64,000 nt of DNA from Candidatus Melainabacteria bacterium (GCA_005110385.1 DUDT01000012.1:1-64000); one strand, 5' to 3'; positions 7,860 to 18,268 are shown, numbered from the stretch's first letter. The notes: generated by a model not told the origin, from the letters alone. Numbers and translations are program-made.

Positions 7860-8587
7860 CCATTATTCTTGCAATCCATGGCTTAGGCGGTAGGGGCGCT
7901 TGGTTCGATAATTTAAAAACTGCTTTAGATGAGCATGGAGTCGAGCTTATTGCTCCAGATTTAAAAGGTTTCGGTAATAATGAGCCACGCGGGCATGTAG
8001 AATCTTTTAATGACTGGGTTCTAGATATTCAGGCTATCTATGAAAAATTAAAAGCTGATAAACCAGATGCTCAAATAATTTTAATGGGGCATAGTATGGG
8101 AGCTGTAGTGCTTTCCCATATTAAAGTCGCTGCTGATGATAAATTAATATATTCAGTCCCCGGATTTAAAGGTGCTAAAGTGACTTTTAAGATGAGTTTT
8201 ACTTTAACGACTTTATTTAAGTTGTTTAGAGATACTTTTATCACTCACGAAAATAGTTTTATTCGATTACCAAGTTCGCAGCTCACGAAACACATAACAG
8301 ATGAAGACCCTTTGAAGGTTTATGAGGTAAGCCCAAACCTTCTCTGGCAGATACTTTTAATGTCACAAGGTCTTAATGTGAGATTGAGAAAAACTTTTAA
8401 TCCACTTCTCTTGATTCAAGTTGAAAATGATTTAGTCGTGGATAATGAGACGATGAATAAGATTTTTCGCGAAATCTCTTCTACTAAAAAAGAATTTAAT
8501 GTTCTTGGAAATACTGAACATGACTGGATTTGGGATCAAGAAGCTGTGAAAATAGCCGTCCCGATTATCTTAGATTTTATAAGATAA
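7832..8587 (+). CDS. Alpha/beta-hydrolase fold protein
   Basis: The serine hydrolase features are clear: an oxyanion region ILAIHGLGGRGAWFDNL near the N-terminus, the nucleophile elbow LMGHSMGAVV near residue 87, an Asp in ENDLVVDNETM and a His in NTEHDWIW near the C-terminus. The substrate cannot be told; lysophospholipase-like monoacylglycerol hydrolases are the closest in motif. An ATG at 7784 would also fit, but everything before 7832 is repeat B read in another frame. The ATG at 7832 has a GAGG within the repeat. The original N-terminus was probably altered by the repeat insertion. Confidence 0.8.
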   Translation: MQKLELASSAIILAIHGLGGRGAWFDNLKTALDEHGVELIAPDLKGFGNNEPRGHVESFNDWVLDIQAIYEKLKADKPDAQIILMGHSMGAVVLSHIKVAADDKLIYSVPGFKGAKVTFKMSFTLTTLFKLFRDTFITHENSFIRLPSSQLTKHITDEDPLKVYEVSPNLLWQILLMSQGLNVRLRKTFNPLLLIQVENDLVVDNETMNKIFREISSTKKEFNVLGNTEHDWIWDQEAVKIAVPIILDFIR

Positions 8588-8748
8588 AATGAAAAATAAT
8601 TAATCTAAATCTCGCGCAAATATTAAGGAAAAATAAAGAAAAATCTCGTGGATTATGTATAATTAAAAACAAGATTTATACTTACTCGTTTTTAGAGTCG
8701 AAGGGGATTCTAAGGGCGTTTAGGTTTACGGGAAGAAGGAGATATTAA

Positions 8749-9774
8749 ATGTATAATGTGCCAGTTAGTGGTTTCACTACGACAGTGGAGCCTGCTCAAA
8801 AAGAGGGGATGCTTGATTTAGTTAAGGCGAGGCTGGAAAGGAACTTAGCACGAAATGGAGTAGGGCTGGACTCTTCGGTGCCAGATGAAGAAATTACGAT
8901 TACCGATTTAAAAGCAGGCACTGAAGGTATAAGCTCTGATGTTGAACTTAATAATAACGAGAAGAGTGTTCTAGAAAATAAAGCTAAGCCTCAATCTAAG
9001 ATAGTACCAACGGGGAGACTACTTTCAAGGAAGGAGCCTGATGCAACTTCTAATGCTGATTCTTCTGATATACCTCAGCCGCTAATGTCAGCTGTCAAAG
9101 CATACAAGAGACTTGCTTATAAAGGAACTTCGCAGGCTGGGATGATTAATTTAATTAATGCTTTGTTAGATTATGCAAAAAAACAGAAATTATCTAATGA
9201 AGAAGCTTTGACGCTTTACCAGAAACTTAACTCTGATGTGATTCAATCACCGGGACTTGAAGATGCTTGTGGTAGGGTTATGGAGAATTTCTGTTCAGCT
9301 TTAACAGCATTTATGCCACAGGCATTAGAGCAAAAATATGGGAAGCAAATAACTGTGATTAAGCTAGCTGCTGATGAATATACTGAAGGGTTAAAGCGAC
9401 ATTTAAAAGAACTACCACAGAAACTGGGTTCTATTGAGTTAGATAGCCTCGCAAAGGAAGCAGCTTTGGTTTATTTCCAGAAAACATTTGAAGCTTGCAA
9501 GGAAGCAGCTATACCGCAAGAAGACCAAAAGGCACTTTTAAAATATGCCCTTAAGATGAAAGCTAATGCAGAATTTAAATTCTCTACGAAATTCCTCTTG
9601 ACTATCTTAGAGAATCCGAAAGAGATATTAGGAATCGCAAAAGATTTTCTAGGCGGTCTAACGGCAAAGATCGCTAAGGATCCTAAGCTATCAGGGTTTC
9701 TTCACTTCATCACAGATTCAGTTAAGCATGGGCTTTCGCTGCCAGATTTGGGCCGCACATCTCCTCAGGTTTAA
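8749..9774 (+). CDS. Hypothetical protein, 341 aa
   Basis: I do not recognise this protein. The ATG follows a strong AAGGAGATATTAA site. There is no signal peptide. The first 110 residues are low-complexity and rich in Glu, Ser, Asn and Pro. From about 120 on the protein is helical and Lys/Leu-rich ([20 protein letters not shown]). This layout of a disordered N-terminus and helical body resembles exported effector or flagellar-type substrates, but no motif proves it. Its last 53 bases overlap the 3' end of fumC on the opposite strand. Confidence 0.7.
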   Translation: MYNVPVSGFTTTVEPAQKEGMLDLVKARLERNLARNGVGLDSSVPDEEITITDLKAGTEGISSDVELNNNEKSVLENKAKPQSKIVPTGRLLSRKEPDATSNADSSDIPQPLMSAVKAYKRLAYKGTSQAGMINLINALLDYAKKQKLSNEEALTLYQKLNSDVIQSPGLEDACGRVMENFCSALTAFMPQALEQKYGKQITVIKLAADEYTEGLKRHLKELPQKLGSIELDSLAKEAALVYFQKTFEACKEAAIPQEDQKALLKYALKMKANAEFKFSTKFLLTILENPKEILGIAKDFLGGLTAKIAKDPKLSGFLHFITDSVKHGLSLPDLGRTSPQV

Positions 9775-11131
9775 CCCATTTGTCGAAATCTTCTGAACTT
9801 AGGTAAGCTAGTTCTAGAGCAGATTCCTTGAGAGTGAGTCCTTTCTTGTGTGCATTCTTGGCTATTTCAGCAGATTTATCATAGCCGATATGGCTGTTTA
9901 AAGCAGTTACAAGCATTAATGAATTAGAGAGATGTTTTTGGCAATTCTCTGTATTCGCCTCAATGCCGCTTAAACAGTTGGTATTGAATGATTGACAGGC
10001 GTCTGTAAGTAGCCTTGCGGAGTTAAGAAAATTAAAGATGATAAGTGGTTTAAATACATTTAACTCAAAATGACCGTTAGAGCCGCCGATGCTAATCGCT
10101 ACATCATTCCCCATAACTTGAGCACAGACCATAGTGAGCGCCTCACATTGAGTGGGGTTTACTTTACCTGGCATAATCGATGACCCTGGTTCATTCTCTG
10201 GAAGATTGAGCTCGCCCAGCCCAGAGCGCGGGCCAGAGCCTAAAAGGCGAATGTCATTTGCGATTTTCATAAGTGAAACGGCTAGCGTCTTTAAAGCAGC
10301 AGATGCCATTACTAGAGCGTCATGCGCTGCAAGTGACTCGAATTTATTAGGAGCTGAAATAAATTCTTTGCCAGTAATTTCTGAAATCTTCTTAGCGACT
10401 CTTTCTGCGAACTCAGGGTGAGCATTAAGCCCAGTCCCTACAGCGGTTCCACCTAGTGCTAATTCGGAAAGATCTTCTAGGACTAACTTCACTCTTTTGA
10501 TACCTTGTCTGAGCTGCTGAGCATAGCCAGAAAACTCCTGCCCAAGAGTAAGTGGTGTTGCGTCCATTAAGTGGGTTCTACCGATTTTCACTATAGATGA
10601 AAATTCTTGGGATTTTTTATCCATAGTCTCAAGTAGGGCTTCTAGAGAGCTTAGTAGTGAATCCTCTAAATATGATTTTGCGGCAATATGCATAGCGGTA
10701 GGGAAGGTATCATTTGAAGACTGTGATTTATTAACGTCATCGTTCGGGTGAATAGGATTTTTAGAGCCGAGTAGGCCACCAGCTAACTCAATAGCTTTAT
10801 TTGCGATAACTTCATTAACATTCATATTCGTTTGAGTTCCAGAACCAGTCTGCCAAACTACTAATGGGAAATTATCATTTAGCTCACCAGAGATAACTAT
10901 GTCTGAAGCTTGCTCAATAAGCTGAGCTTTTTCTTGACTGAGTATTCCAAGGTCAGCATTAACTAATGCTGAAGCCTTTTTCAGAACTGCAAAGGCTTTG
11001 ATTAATTCAAGTGGCATTAAATCGTGACCTATTTTAAAATTCGCAAGCGATCTTGCTGTCTGTGCTCCATAGTATCTATTCGCTGGTACTGCGACTTCAC
11101 CCATAGTATCTTTTTCAATTCTTGTGTCCAT
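9722..11131 (-). CDS. fumC: Class II fumarate hydratase
   Basis: It interconverts fumarate and malate in the citric acid cycle. At 469 aa it has the normal family length. The superfamily signature [17 protein letters not shown] is intact near residue 317, with [18 protein letters not shown] near 97 and [20 protein letters not shown] near 185 supplying the other active-site regions. The three together favour fumarase over aspartase or adenylosuccinate lyase. It is a single gene that converges on, and overlaps, the hypothetical gene at 8749. Confidence 0.95.
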   Translation of the reverse strand: MDTRIEKDTMGEVAVPANRYYGAQTARSLANFKIGHDLMPLELIKAFAVLKKASALVNADLGILSQEKAQLIEQASDIVISGELNDNFPLVVWQTGSGTQTNMNVNEVIANKAIELAGGLLGSKNPIHPNDDVNKSQSSNDTFPTAMHIAAKSYLEDSLLSSLEALLETMDKKSQEFSSIVKIGRTHLMDATPLTLGQEFSGYAQQLRQGIKRVKLVLEDLSELALGGTAVGTGLNAHPEFAERVAKKISEITGKEFISAPNKFESLAAHDALVMASAALKTLAVSLMKIANDIRLLGSGPRSGLGELNLPENEPGSSIMPGKVNPTQCEALTMVCAQVMGNDVAISIGGSNGHFELNVFKPLIIFNFLNSARLLTDACQSFNTNCLSGIEANTENCQKHLSNSLMLVTALNSHIGYDKSAEIAKNAHKKGLTLKESALELAYLSSEDFDKWVKPEEMCGPNLAAKAHA

Positions 11132-11254
11132 AACTTCAATGATAAAAGAATTTGCTTGTCAAGTTTAAAAAATTTTATTTAATAAATGGGATTTATCTTT
11201 AGGTAGCAATTGACATGCATATTAGCAAGTATGTAGAATTCTACTTACTTAGCC

Positions 11255-11974
11255 ATGCAGACCGCAACGATTAAAGATCCTAAACTCACTAAAGTTCTAG
11301 TCGTTGAAGATGAACCGCAGATTCTGAGACTAATCGAATTAGAACTTAAGTACGAAGGTTATGATGTGGTAACCAGTGTTGATGGTTTGCAAGCTGTAAA
11401 GTTTGTTAAAGAACATAACCCTGATTTAATTTTGCTTGACTGCATGCTCCCAAGCTTAAGCGGTGAAGAAGTCTGCAAACAGGTGCGTGAAGATGGTTTT
11501 GATCAGCCGATAATTTTTATTACAGCTAAAGATAGCATCGAAGATAAAGTAAAGTGCTTAGATAATGGTGCTGATGATTATATAGTGAAGCCTTTTGTTG
11601 CAGATGAGCTTTTAGCAAGGATTCGAGCGATATTTAGAAGAAAGGCTCCAGGGCAGAATCCTGTTATCGTCTATGGTGACCTTTGGTTAGATCAATTAGG
11701 AAGAATCGCGAAACGCAACGACGAAGAGCTTTCCCTAAGAACTAAAGAGTTTTCTTTACTGCGTATATTTATGATGCATCCTGAAGAATATTTAACTCGT
11801 GAGTTTTTATTTAATAAGGTTTGGGGCTATGACTTTATCGGTGAGAGTAATGTAATCGAAGTTTATATCAGATACCTGCGTTCTAAGCTTAAAGAGAAAA
11901 AATATGGAAAGCTTATTCACACTAAGCGTGGGGCGGGGTATATGTTGAAGATGCCTGTTAAACAGGTGATTTAG
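11255..11974 (+). CDS. OmpR/RpaB-family response regulator
   Basis: This two-domain regulator has a receiver at about 12-125 and a winged-helix DNA-binding domain at about 140-235. The receiver has acidic residues Glu18/Asp19, phospho-acceptor Asp62 (LILLDCMLP), Thr90 and Lys112 (VKPF). The effector domain has the typical ending VIEVYIRYLRSKLKEKKYG followed by HTKRGAGYML. The closest type by pattern is cyanobacterial RpaB. No sensor kinase is adjacent, so it is an orphan here and its signal is unknown. A repeat-derived hairpin follows the stop immediately and probably ends transcription. Confidence 0.9.
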   Translation: MQTATIKDPKLTKVLVVEDEPQILRLIELELKYEGYDVVTSVDGLQAVKFVKEHNPDLILLDCMLPSLSGEEVCKQVREDGFDQPIIFITAKDSIEDKVKCLDNGADDYIVKPFVADELLARIRAIFRRKAPGQNPVIVYGDLWLDQLGRIAKRNDEELSLRTKEFSLLRIFMMHPEEYLTREFLFNKVWGYDFIGESNVIEVYIRYLRSKLKEKKYGKLIHTKRGAGYMLKMPVKQVI

Positions 11975-11976
11975 GG

Positions 11977-12022
11977 GACCGTTGTACAACTCCATTTTCT
12001 GCGTTTTCGTTGTTTAACGGTC
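11977..12022 (-). repeat. Interspersed palindromic repeat, short copy C, possible terminator
   Basis: Arms GACCGTT and AACGGTC flank the core (read on the minus strand as AACGAAAACGCAGAAAATGG). The right arm runs into TCTTTTT on the plus strand, so the hairpin could terminate the response regulator transcript. Inner bases GTTG/CAAC can also pair. Confidence 0.85.
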
Positions 12023-12025
12023 TTT

Positions 12026-12358
12026 TTAGAGTTCTCTTCCTGTTCTAAAAACTTCATCATAAAAGCTTTTAGTAATTTCATTATTCAAACCCTCTGGGTG
12101 AATGGCACTGAGTTCTATATCGGGGTAAACCTTATCAAGCTGACTAATGATTCGATAACCATTCATACCCTTAGTGGCTCTTCTTGGTAAATCTGGTGAG
12201 ATTATCAGCAAATCCACATCACTTAGCTCATGGGCAGTGCCTTTTGCGTAAGAGCCATAGAGGAATGTTTTTTCTATGGTAAATTTTTCTGATACCTTAT
12301 TGATAAAGTCACTGATTAATAGGTTTAGTTCTTTAGTAGTGAACTTTTTCTTTTGCAT
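12026..12358 (-). CDS. Minimal nucleotidyltransferase (MNT-type), 110 aa
   Basis: It has the polymerase-beta-like nucleotidyltransferase fold, with FLYGSYAKGTAHELSDVDLL around residues 32-51. This supplies the GS and DxD motifs that bind metal and nucleotide. Such proteins usually work with a HEPN-domain toxin in MntA/HepT pairs and AMPylate it, but no HEPN gene is adjacent. A close paralogue lies at 20450. It follows the disrupted methyltransferase on the same strand by 11 bases, which may be the remains of a defence or addiction locus. The partner and role are unknown. Confidence 0.85.
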   Translation of the reverse strand: MQKKKFTTKELNLLISDFINKVSEKFTIEKTFLYGSYAKGTAHELSDVDLLIISPDLPRRATKGMNGYRIISQLDKVYPDIELSAIHPEGLNNEITKSFYDEVFRTGREL

Positions 12359-12369
12359 CTAAACCTTTA

Positions 12370-13250
12370 TCAATTAAATTCATAATATTTAGAGTCTTGT
12401 AAAACGATATGCAGAGATCCAGTCTTTTTTAAAACCCTTACTAGTTCTAGAAAACTCAATTTCATTTTTATAAAATAACTTTTTAAATTTTTATAATAAT
12501 AAGTCACGGATGCTTTGGAATCATCTACCTGAACTGATTTGAGAATTTTTTCGGCTTGAGGAGTTAATGTAATTTCCTGTAGCTTTATCGCATAGTCAAT
12601 TCTTGTGCAATACGGCGGAGAAGTTACTATACAATCAACACTAGAATTTTTAAGTGGTAACGTCAGTGAAGATGCAAGCTCTAATCGTGGTAATTTATTG
12701 GGATTTTGGCTAAGATCTTCTGCGTTAATCATTAATGAATCAATAGCTTTCTCAAAATCTTTTAAATAACGCTTAAAATCAAATTCAATTAAATCTTGTT
12801 TTTCTTTAGGTCTCTTTATCCATGTAGGATTAGAGCAGAGAAAATTATCTAACTGCATTCTAAATGCTTTTACTGCAATAAAATTAAGTAAATTTTTAAA
12901 AAATTCATCCTCAATTAGAAAAATATTTTCACGAAAAGCATTTAATCGATAAGTACTTTTTTCAGTGAACCATAGGAAATTAAGATCTCTTCTTGTTTGG
13001 AAGCTAGTCTTGCATAGGCGTATAAGAGATTCGCAGGATTAATATCTAAACCTATAGAACTTAAATTTTTTCTACTAGCTACTGCTGTAGTAGTCCCCGA
13101 ACCATTCCATGGATCTAAAATTAAAGATCCTTTTTTAAGTGCAGAGTTATCAATAGCATAATCTACAAAGGCTTCACTGAAGCCAGCATAGTAATTAATA
13201 GCTGTCTTTGCACCACGTAATTTAGTACTGGGGCATTCTGTTATGACCAT
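12370..13250 (-). pseudogene. DNA methyltransferase, frameshifted and C-terminally short
   Basis: Two pieces make one amino-methyltransferase. The 5' piece (13250-12942) has motif I as DPWNGSGTT and ends in VLID and a stop. The 3' piece (ATG at 12858) has motif IV as TSPPYCTRIDYA and LRVLKKTGSLHIVLQDSKYY-like residues. The frame of the 3' piece stays open upstream through LNAFRENIFLIEDEFFKN to about 12955, so a single frameshift near there separates them. It also ends soon after the LHIVLQDS segment, shorter than usual. It probably methylated N6-adenine or N4-cytosine. No restriction enzyme gene is beside it. Confidence 0.8.
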
Positions 13251-13315
13251 ATTTATATATTAATAGTAGTAAAGACCGCTACCAAAAAATAGCGATTATA
13301 GCTCTAGTGAGCTGT

Positions 13316-14869
13316 TTAAACAAAACTACTCTGCTTAATTAAAAGACTCTCCGATGTCATTTCATCAGGCTTCTCAAGTCCCATAATATCTAAAATAGTC
13401 GGAGCGATATTACTAAGGCTGTTCTGGTTATCCATGTTATCTTTTAGCTGGTAAGTTTTATCTACTAATATTAGTGGTACTAAATTACAGCTATGAGCAG
13501 TTCTGATAGTGCCATCGTCATCTAGCATCTGATCAGCATTCCCATGGTCAGCGGTGATGATTAATTTATAATCATTGGCTTCACAGGCAGCTTTAACCAG
13601 AGAAACTTTAGAGTCTACAACTTCTAATGCTTTGATAACAGCTTCCCAATTTCCAGTATGCCCCACCATGTCTGGGTTAGCAAAATTACAGATTATTAGC
13701 TTGTAGTCTTTCTCTTTGTTTTCGATGGCTTTTATCAAGCCATCAGTTACTTCAGCTACGCTCATTTCTGGCTTAAGATCGTAGGTCGCAACTTTAGGAC
13801 TAGGTATTAAGAGTCTGTCTTCATGAGCGAAAGGGTCTTTTTTTCTGCCATTAAAGAAGACCGTTACGTGAGCAAATTTTTCAGTTTCGGCTATCCTGAA
13901 TTGATTTAAGCCTAAGCTTGAAATGTATTCACCAAGTGAGTTTGAGTAGTTTTGTTCAGGTAAGCTTTTTTCATCAAAAGCTACTGGTAGATTTAAGTTA
14001 GAATCGTATTCAGTGAAACAGGTATAAAGTAAGTCTGGGTGAGATTCCTGATAGATTTTAAATTTAGTCGATATCTCAGTAGCTCTATCTGGTCTAAAAT
14101 TGAAGAAAATTACAGAGTCTTTTTCCTCGATTAAACCACTCTCTTGAATTAAAGTAGGTTCTACGAATTCATCGGTATTCCCGATTACTCTTTCTTGATT
14201 AGCATCTGCGTAATTATAGTAATTTAGAATCGCATCCTTTGCCGTTTTAGCTGTAAGAGTGCTACCTTCGGTTACGACCTTAAAGTATTTATCGATTCTG
14301 TCCCAGTTTTTATCCCTGTCCATCGCCCAGAAACGGCCACTTACGCTAGCAATATCTATTTCTGCCGAGAGTTTTTCCATTAATTTAGCAGAAACTTTTG
14401 GTGGATCATCTCTGCCATCACTGATGGCGTGAAGTTTTATCTTCGTGTGATCGAGTCCAAGTCTGCGAGCGAGCTCTATAAGTGCTTTTAAATGACCAAT
14501 ATGTGAGTGTACATCACCTTCAGAGATAAGACCCATAAAGTGTAATTTAGAGTTATGAGTTTTTACATGTTCTACGGCATTCACTAGGACTTGATTTTTA
14601 AAAAAATCACCAGTCTGAACCATTTTAGAAATCTGTGTTAATTTCTGATCATTTATCCTGCCGGCTCCGATATTTTCATGACCGACTTCTGAATTTCCCA
14701 TAATCCCCTCTGGAAGACCAACTAGAGGACCACTAGCGTTTAGAAAAGAATGAGGATATTCGCTGATGAGGGAATTGAAGCAAGGAGTTTGAGCTGCAAG
14801 CATCGCATTCCCTTTTTTTTGTTTAGAGTAGCCCCATCCATCTAATATAAGTAAAAGAACTTTCTGCAT
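13316..14869 (-). CDS. gpmI: 2,3-bisphosphoglycerate-independent phosphoglycerate mutase
   Basis: It interconverts 3- and 2-phosphoglycerate in glycolysis using two manganese ions. It is 517 aa, the usual length. The N-terminus LLLILDGWGYS supplies a metal-binding Asp, GIMGNSEVGHENIGAGR holds the catalytic Ser, and ISDGRDDPP, FNFRPDRATE and TADHGNADQML supply substrate and metal ligands. It is 14 bases downstream of mrdA on the same strand, so the two are probably cotranscribed. Confidence 0.96.
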   Translation of the reverse strand: MQKVLLLILDGWGYSKQKKGNAMLAAQTPCFNSLISEYPHSFLNASGPLVGLPEGIMGNSEVGHENIGAGRINDQKLTQISKMVQTGDFFKNQVLVNAVEHVKTHNSKLHFMGLISEGDVHSHIGHLKALIELARRLGLDHTKIKLHAISDGRDDPPKVSAKLMEKLSAEIDIASVSGRFWAMDRDKNWDRIDKYFKVVTEGSTLTAKTAKDAILNYYNYADANQERVIGNTDEFVEPTLIQESGLIEEKDSVIFFNFRPDRATEISTKFKIYQESHPDLLYTCFTEYDSNLNLPVAFDEKSLPEQNYSNSLGEYISSLGLNQFRIAETEKFAHVTVFFNGRKKDPFAHEDRLLIPSPKVATYDLKPEMSVAEVTDGLIKAIENKEKDYKLIICNFANPDMVGHTGNWEAVIKALEVVDSKVSLVKAACEANDYKLIITADHGNADQMLDDDGTIRTAHSCNLVPLILVDKTYQLKDNMDNQNSLSNIAPTILDIMGLEKPDEMTSESLLIKQSSFV

Positions 14870-14883
14870 TAGATCTTATTATA

Positions 14884-16953
14884 CTAATGCTGTCTTCTTT
14901 TTCTTTCTTTATTTTCATCATCATCTTTAATGATTGGGCTTGGCCCGCTTAGGGCTTCATCACTTTCCTCAATAGTAAATTCAGGCTTGTTATTTTGAGG
15001 TTTGGTAATCAACTTGTTTAAGGTATTTAAGCTGTTTGCTGTCTGATTGATGAGGCTAGTGGCTCCAGTTTGTGGTTTTGTGTTGTTAGTATTTGCACCA
15101 TTATCATTTATTTCTTCTTTTTTCGGAATAACGTCAGTATCTACTGCACTAGTAGGCTTATCATTCAAAATAAATGGCTTAGAGATTATGGATTCTCTAT
15201 CTTCTGGTTTTACCGGGTGATATTTTTTGAAATAAGCTTCGAAAATTTTCTGAGCGACTGGAGCGCAGATACTCCCCCCGTGACCTGCTCCTTCTCCAAA
15301 TAATGCCAAAGCTATTTCTGGATTTTCGTAAGGGGCGTAAGCCGTAAACCAGGCATGCGTACTGTGCCTATAGCCATGGACTTCGGCAGAACCAGTTTTA
15401 CCAGCTATTTGAATTGGTGCATAATCTCCATAAAGATTACTTGCACCACCAGTGCCGCTTTGGACGCACTGCCTGAGGCCTTCATTTAAAACTTTAAAGC
15501 TTTCTGGTTTTATGTTATTGATAACTCGTTTGAATTGGTTTTTATTTTTATCTTTAATTACGTGTAATTGAGGAACTTTACCATAATTGGCCATGGTAGA
15601 TATCATAGTTGCAGCTTGTAAAGGCGTAACTAAAAGGAAACTCTGCCCTATAGATAAATGTAATGTGTTACCAGGATACCAAGCTTCACCCATATGCTTC
15701 TTCTTCCAGTTAGGATCTGGAACTATACCTGCACTTTCATCACCAGTCTCTATGCCAGTCTTTTCTCCAGCACCTAGTAGAAGACCTATACTAGAGATTT
15801 GTTCGGGTTTCAGTAACTTAGCGACTTGATAAAAGTAAGTGTCTCTAGACCAAGCTAATGCTGTTCTCATGTCCATAGAACCCTCTTCTGAAGTCCAGTC
15901 ACCAAACTTAAAGCCACCAAGATAAATAGCTCCACTTACGTGCAACTTAGTGGCTGGATCAATGACCTTATTTTCTAGTGCGGCGAGTACCGTAATAGGT
16001 TTCCATATACTACCCGGTGTGAAACCAGCACCAGCTCTATTTAGAAAAGCTTTTTTCTTAGATAATTCTTGGTAAATAGAATGTGGAATTCCTTCTGCAA
16101 AGAAATTTGGATTATAGCTTGGTTTACTTACTAGTGCTAAAACTTCACCATTCTTAGGATTTACTACCACTGCTGCCCCCATTAGGTCACCCATAGCATC
16201 GTAGGCCGCTCTTTGAATATCTATATCTATGGTTAGATGCAGGTTATTACCTTTTTCTGGGACTTTAGTAAGTTTTTTCTTTTCTTTACCTGGGTTTAGT
16301 GATTTTCCATGCCTGTCAACGAATATTCTTCTTTCACCATCAACGCCTCTGAGCTGTTCATCAAAGAATTTCTCTACACCACTTTTCCCAGTTTTATCTC
16401 CGAGCTTAAGTTTTTTTGGACTACTAGAATGATACTCAAGTTCTGCTTCATTAGCCTCTCCTACGTAACCGAGTAAGTGGGCTGGTACTTCACCATAAGG
16501 ATAGTAACGAATTGGTTGGCTCTCTACATCTATACCAGGCAGTAGATGAGCGTTTTCATATATTTTGATAGCTTGGCTAACGTCGATGTTATTCGCTATC
16601 TGTATTGGTAAAGGTACTCTAGGATTAGTTTCATTGAGTATTTTAAATAATTCACTTTCTGCTTTACCAGTAAGTTTGCTTAGATTACGAGCTAGTGCTC
16701 TTTTATCTTTGACATTACTTACTATGTAAGGATAGGCGATTATTCTTAAAGACTGTTTACTGGTAACCAGGATAACACCATTCCTGTCATAGATAATTCC
16801 GCGAGGAGCCCTGATGAGAGATACTCTCGTGGAGTTATTTTTGGCTAAATTTTTGAATTTGCCATGCTCCCAAACCTGCAAGTAAAATACCCTTGCAAAC
16901 AACATTGAAAAAAGGGCGATGGTTAATATGATTAGTAGTTGTGGGCGATTCAA
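14884..16953 (-). CDS. mrdA: Penicillin-binding protein 2, peptidoglycan transpeptidase
   Basis: This is a class B PBP for cell elongation. It has an N-terminal membrane anchor at about 5-25, a dimerisation domain with RAPRGIIYDRNGVILV near 48-64, and a transpeptidase domain. The active-site motifs are Ser315-Ile-Trp-Lys318 (TPGSIWKP), Ser369-Arg-Asp371 (AWSRDTYFY) and Lys519-Thr-Gly-Ser (AGKTGSAEV). At 689 aa it is longer than usual because of a C-terminal tail from about 590 that is rich in Asn, Lys and Asp and probably disordered. RodA is not adjacent. It is upstream of gpmI. Confidence 0.93.
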   Translation of the reverse strand: MNRPQLLIILTIALFSMLFARVFYLQVWEHGKFKNLAKNNSTRVSLIRAPRGIIYDRNGVILVTSKQSLRIIAYPYIVSNVKDKRALARNLSKLTGKAESELFKILNETNPRVPLPIQIANNIDVSQAIKIYENAHLLPGIDVESQPIRYYPYGEVPAHLLGYVGEANEAELEYHSSSPKKLKLGDKTGKSGVEKFFDEQLRGVDGERRIFVDRHGKSLNPGKEKKKLTKVPEKGNNLHLTIDIDIQRAAYDAMGDLMGAAVVVNPKNGEVLALVSKPSYNPNFFAEGIPHSIYQELSKKKAFLNRAGAGFTPGSIWKPITVLAALENKVIDPATKLHVSGAIYLGGFKFGDWTSEEGSMDMRTALAWSRDTYFYQVAKLLKPEQISSIGLLLGAGEKTGIETGDESAGIVPDPNWKKKHMGEAWYPGNTLHLSIGQSFLLVTPLQAATMISTMANYGKVPQLHVIKDKNKNQFKRVINNIKPESFKVLNEGLRQCVQSGTGGASNLYGDYAPIQIAGKTGSAEVHGYRHSTHAWFTAYAPYENPEIALALFGEGAGHGGSICAPVAQKIFEAYFKKYHPVKPEDRESIISKPFILNDKPTSAVDTDVIPKKEEINDNGANTNNTKPQTGATSLINQTANSLNTLNKLITKPQNNKPEFTIEESDEALSGPSPIIKDDDENKERKRRQH

Positions 16954-16991
16954 TTTATTTTTAGTATGTCATTTAAAGTAAACTTAGAGAA

Positions 16992-18224
16992 GTGGAACAA
17001 CTTAATTTATTTAATGATATCCCTTCTACTAAGCCTCTTGCAGAAAAGTATAGACCACAGAGCTTTGAAGATTTAATAGGTTCTGTAAAAAAGAATCAAA
17101 ATTTTATAAATTGGTTTAATTCAACGAAGAATCAACAGAAATTCATTTCAATTCTTCTATGGGGACCGCCAGGCTCTGGTAAAACTACTATTGCGGAGCT
17201 TTTCGCTAAGAATGCAGGGCGAGTGTTTCTGAAATTACAGGCATTTAACTCTGGGGTAAAAGAGTTAAGGGAGGCTATAGATACTCTTTCTCGGCAGCCT
17301 AAGCCAGGCATACTTTTTGTTGATGAATTGCATAATTTTTCTAAAAACCAGCAGGACGCACTGCTAAATGCTATCGAGCTTGGCAAAATAGTTTTTATTG
17401 GAGCTACTACTGAAAATCCAGCTATCGCTATTAATAAGGCACTTTTAAGCAGGTTAATTAAATTTGAGCTTAAGGCGCATAGCTTTGCTGATTTAAATCA
17501 GCTTATGGATAGGGTTTCAGTGGAGGAATCTATTGTTATAGAAGAAGCAGCTAGGGATTATCTGGTGAAAACTTCTGCTGGTGATGCTCGTATGCTGTTA
17601 AATGCGATAGAGGCTTGCTTGCTTAGTTTTCAAAGAGGGAAAGCTACAAATGTAATTAACTTTAACTTATGCCAAGAATTAATACAGAGGCAGGTTTTTT
17701 CTGGTGATGCTGATTCTTATTACAGTTGTGTTTCAGCTTTGCAGAAAGCTATGCGTGGCTCTGATCCTAATGCTTCTATATATTGGTTAGCGAGATTATT
17801 AGAGGGAGGAGCTGATTTAAAAGCTGTAGCAAGGCGTATTTTAGTAACAGCTAGTGAAGATGTGGGTTTAGCTGATAATAATGCTTTAGTGATTGCAGAA
17901 GCTGCTTATAGAGCAGCTTTAGAATTAGGTATGCCTGAAGCGAGAATACCACTTGCTCAAGCTGTAATTTATATAGCGAGTGCCAAAAAATCTAATAAAG
18001 CTTATAAAGCGATTAATTTAGCTATGCAGGATTGTAAAAATTTTGAAAAATATCCAGTACCTTTTCATTTAAGACCTTTAAACTTTGCCTGTCCTGCTAA
18101 GTCTGACAATGTAGGAGTTAACCCGATTACTGATTATAAGTACCCTCATGATTATGAAGGGGCTTATGTGGAGCAGGAATATCTGCCGTTTGAATTGAAA
18201 GATAGGGTGTATTTCGATTTTTGA
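16992..18224 (+). CDS. rarA: RarA/MgsA-type replication-associated AAA ATPase
   Basis: It acts at stalled replication forks. The start is a GTG. The N-terminus PLAEKYRPQSFEDLIG is the family hallmark. Walker A is WGPPGSGKTT, Walker B is ILFVDELHNFSKNQQDALL, and sensor 1 is GATTENPA. The C-terminal MgsA domain has LARLLEGGADLKAVARRILV, then SEDVGLADNNAL. At 410 aa it is of normal length. It is divergent from mrdA, with only 38 bases between them, and is followed by the ABC ATPase gene. Confidence 0.94.
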   Translation: MEQLNLFNDIPSTKPLAEKYRPQSFEDLIGSVKKNQNFINWFNSTKNQQKFISILLWGPPGSGKTTIAELFAKNAGRVFLKLQAFNSGVKELREAIDTLSRQPKPGILFVDELHNFSKNQQDALLNAIELGKIVFIGATTENPAIAINKALLSRLIKFELKAHSFADLNQLMDRVSVEESIVIEEAARDYLVKTSAGDARMLLNAIEACLLSFQRGKATNVINFNLCQELIQRQVFSGDADSYYSCVSALQKAMRGSDPNASIYWLARLLEGGADLKAVARRILVTASEDVGLADNNALVIAEAAYRAALELGMPEARIPLAQAVIYIASAKKSNKAYKAINLAMQDCKNFEKYPVPFHLRPLNFACPAKSDNVGVNPITDYKYPHDYEGAYVEQEYLPFELKDRVYFDF

Positions 18225-18268
18225 AAACTGCTATTCTATTTTAATAGAGCTTTTAAAGCTGTTTGAAG

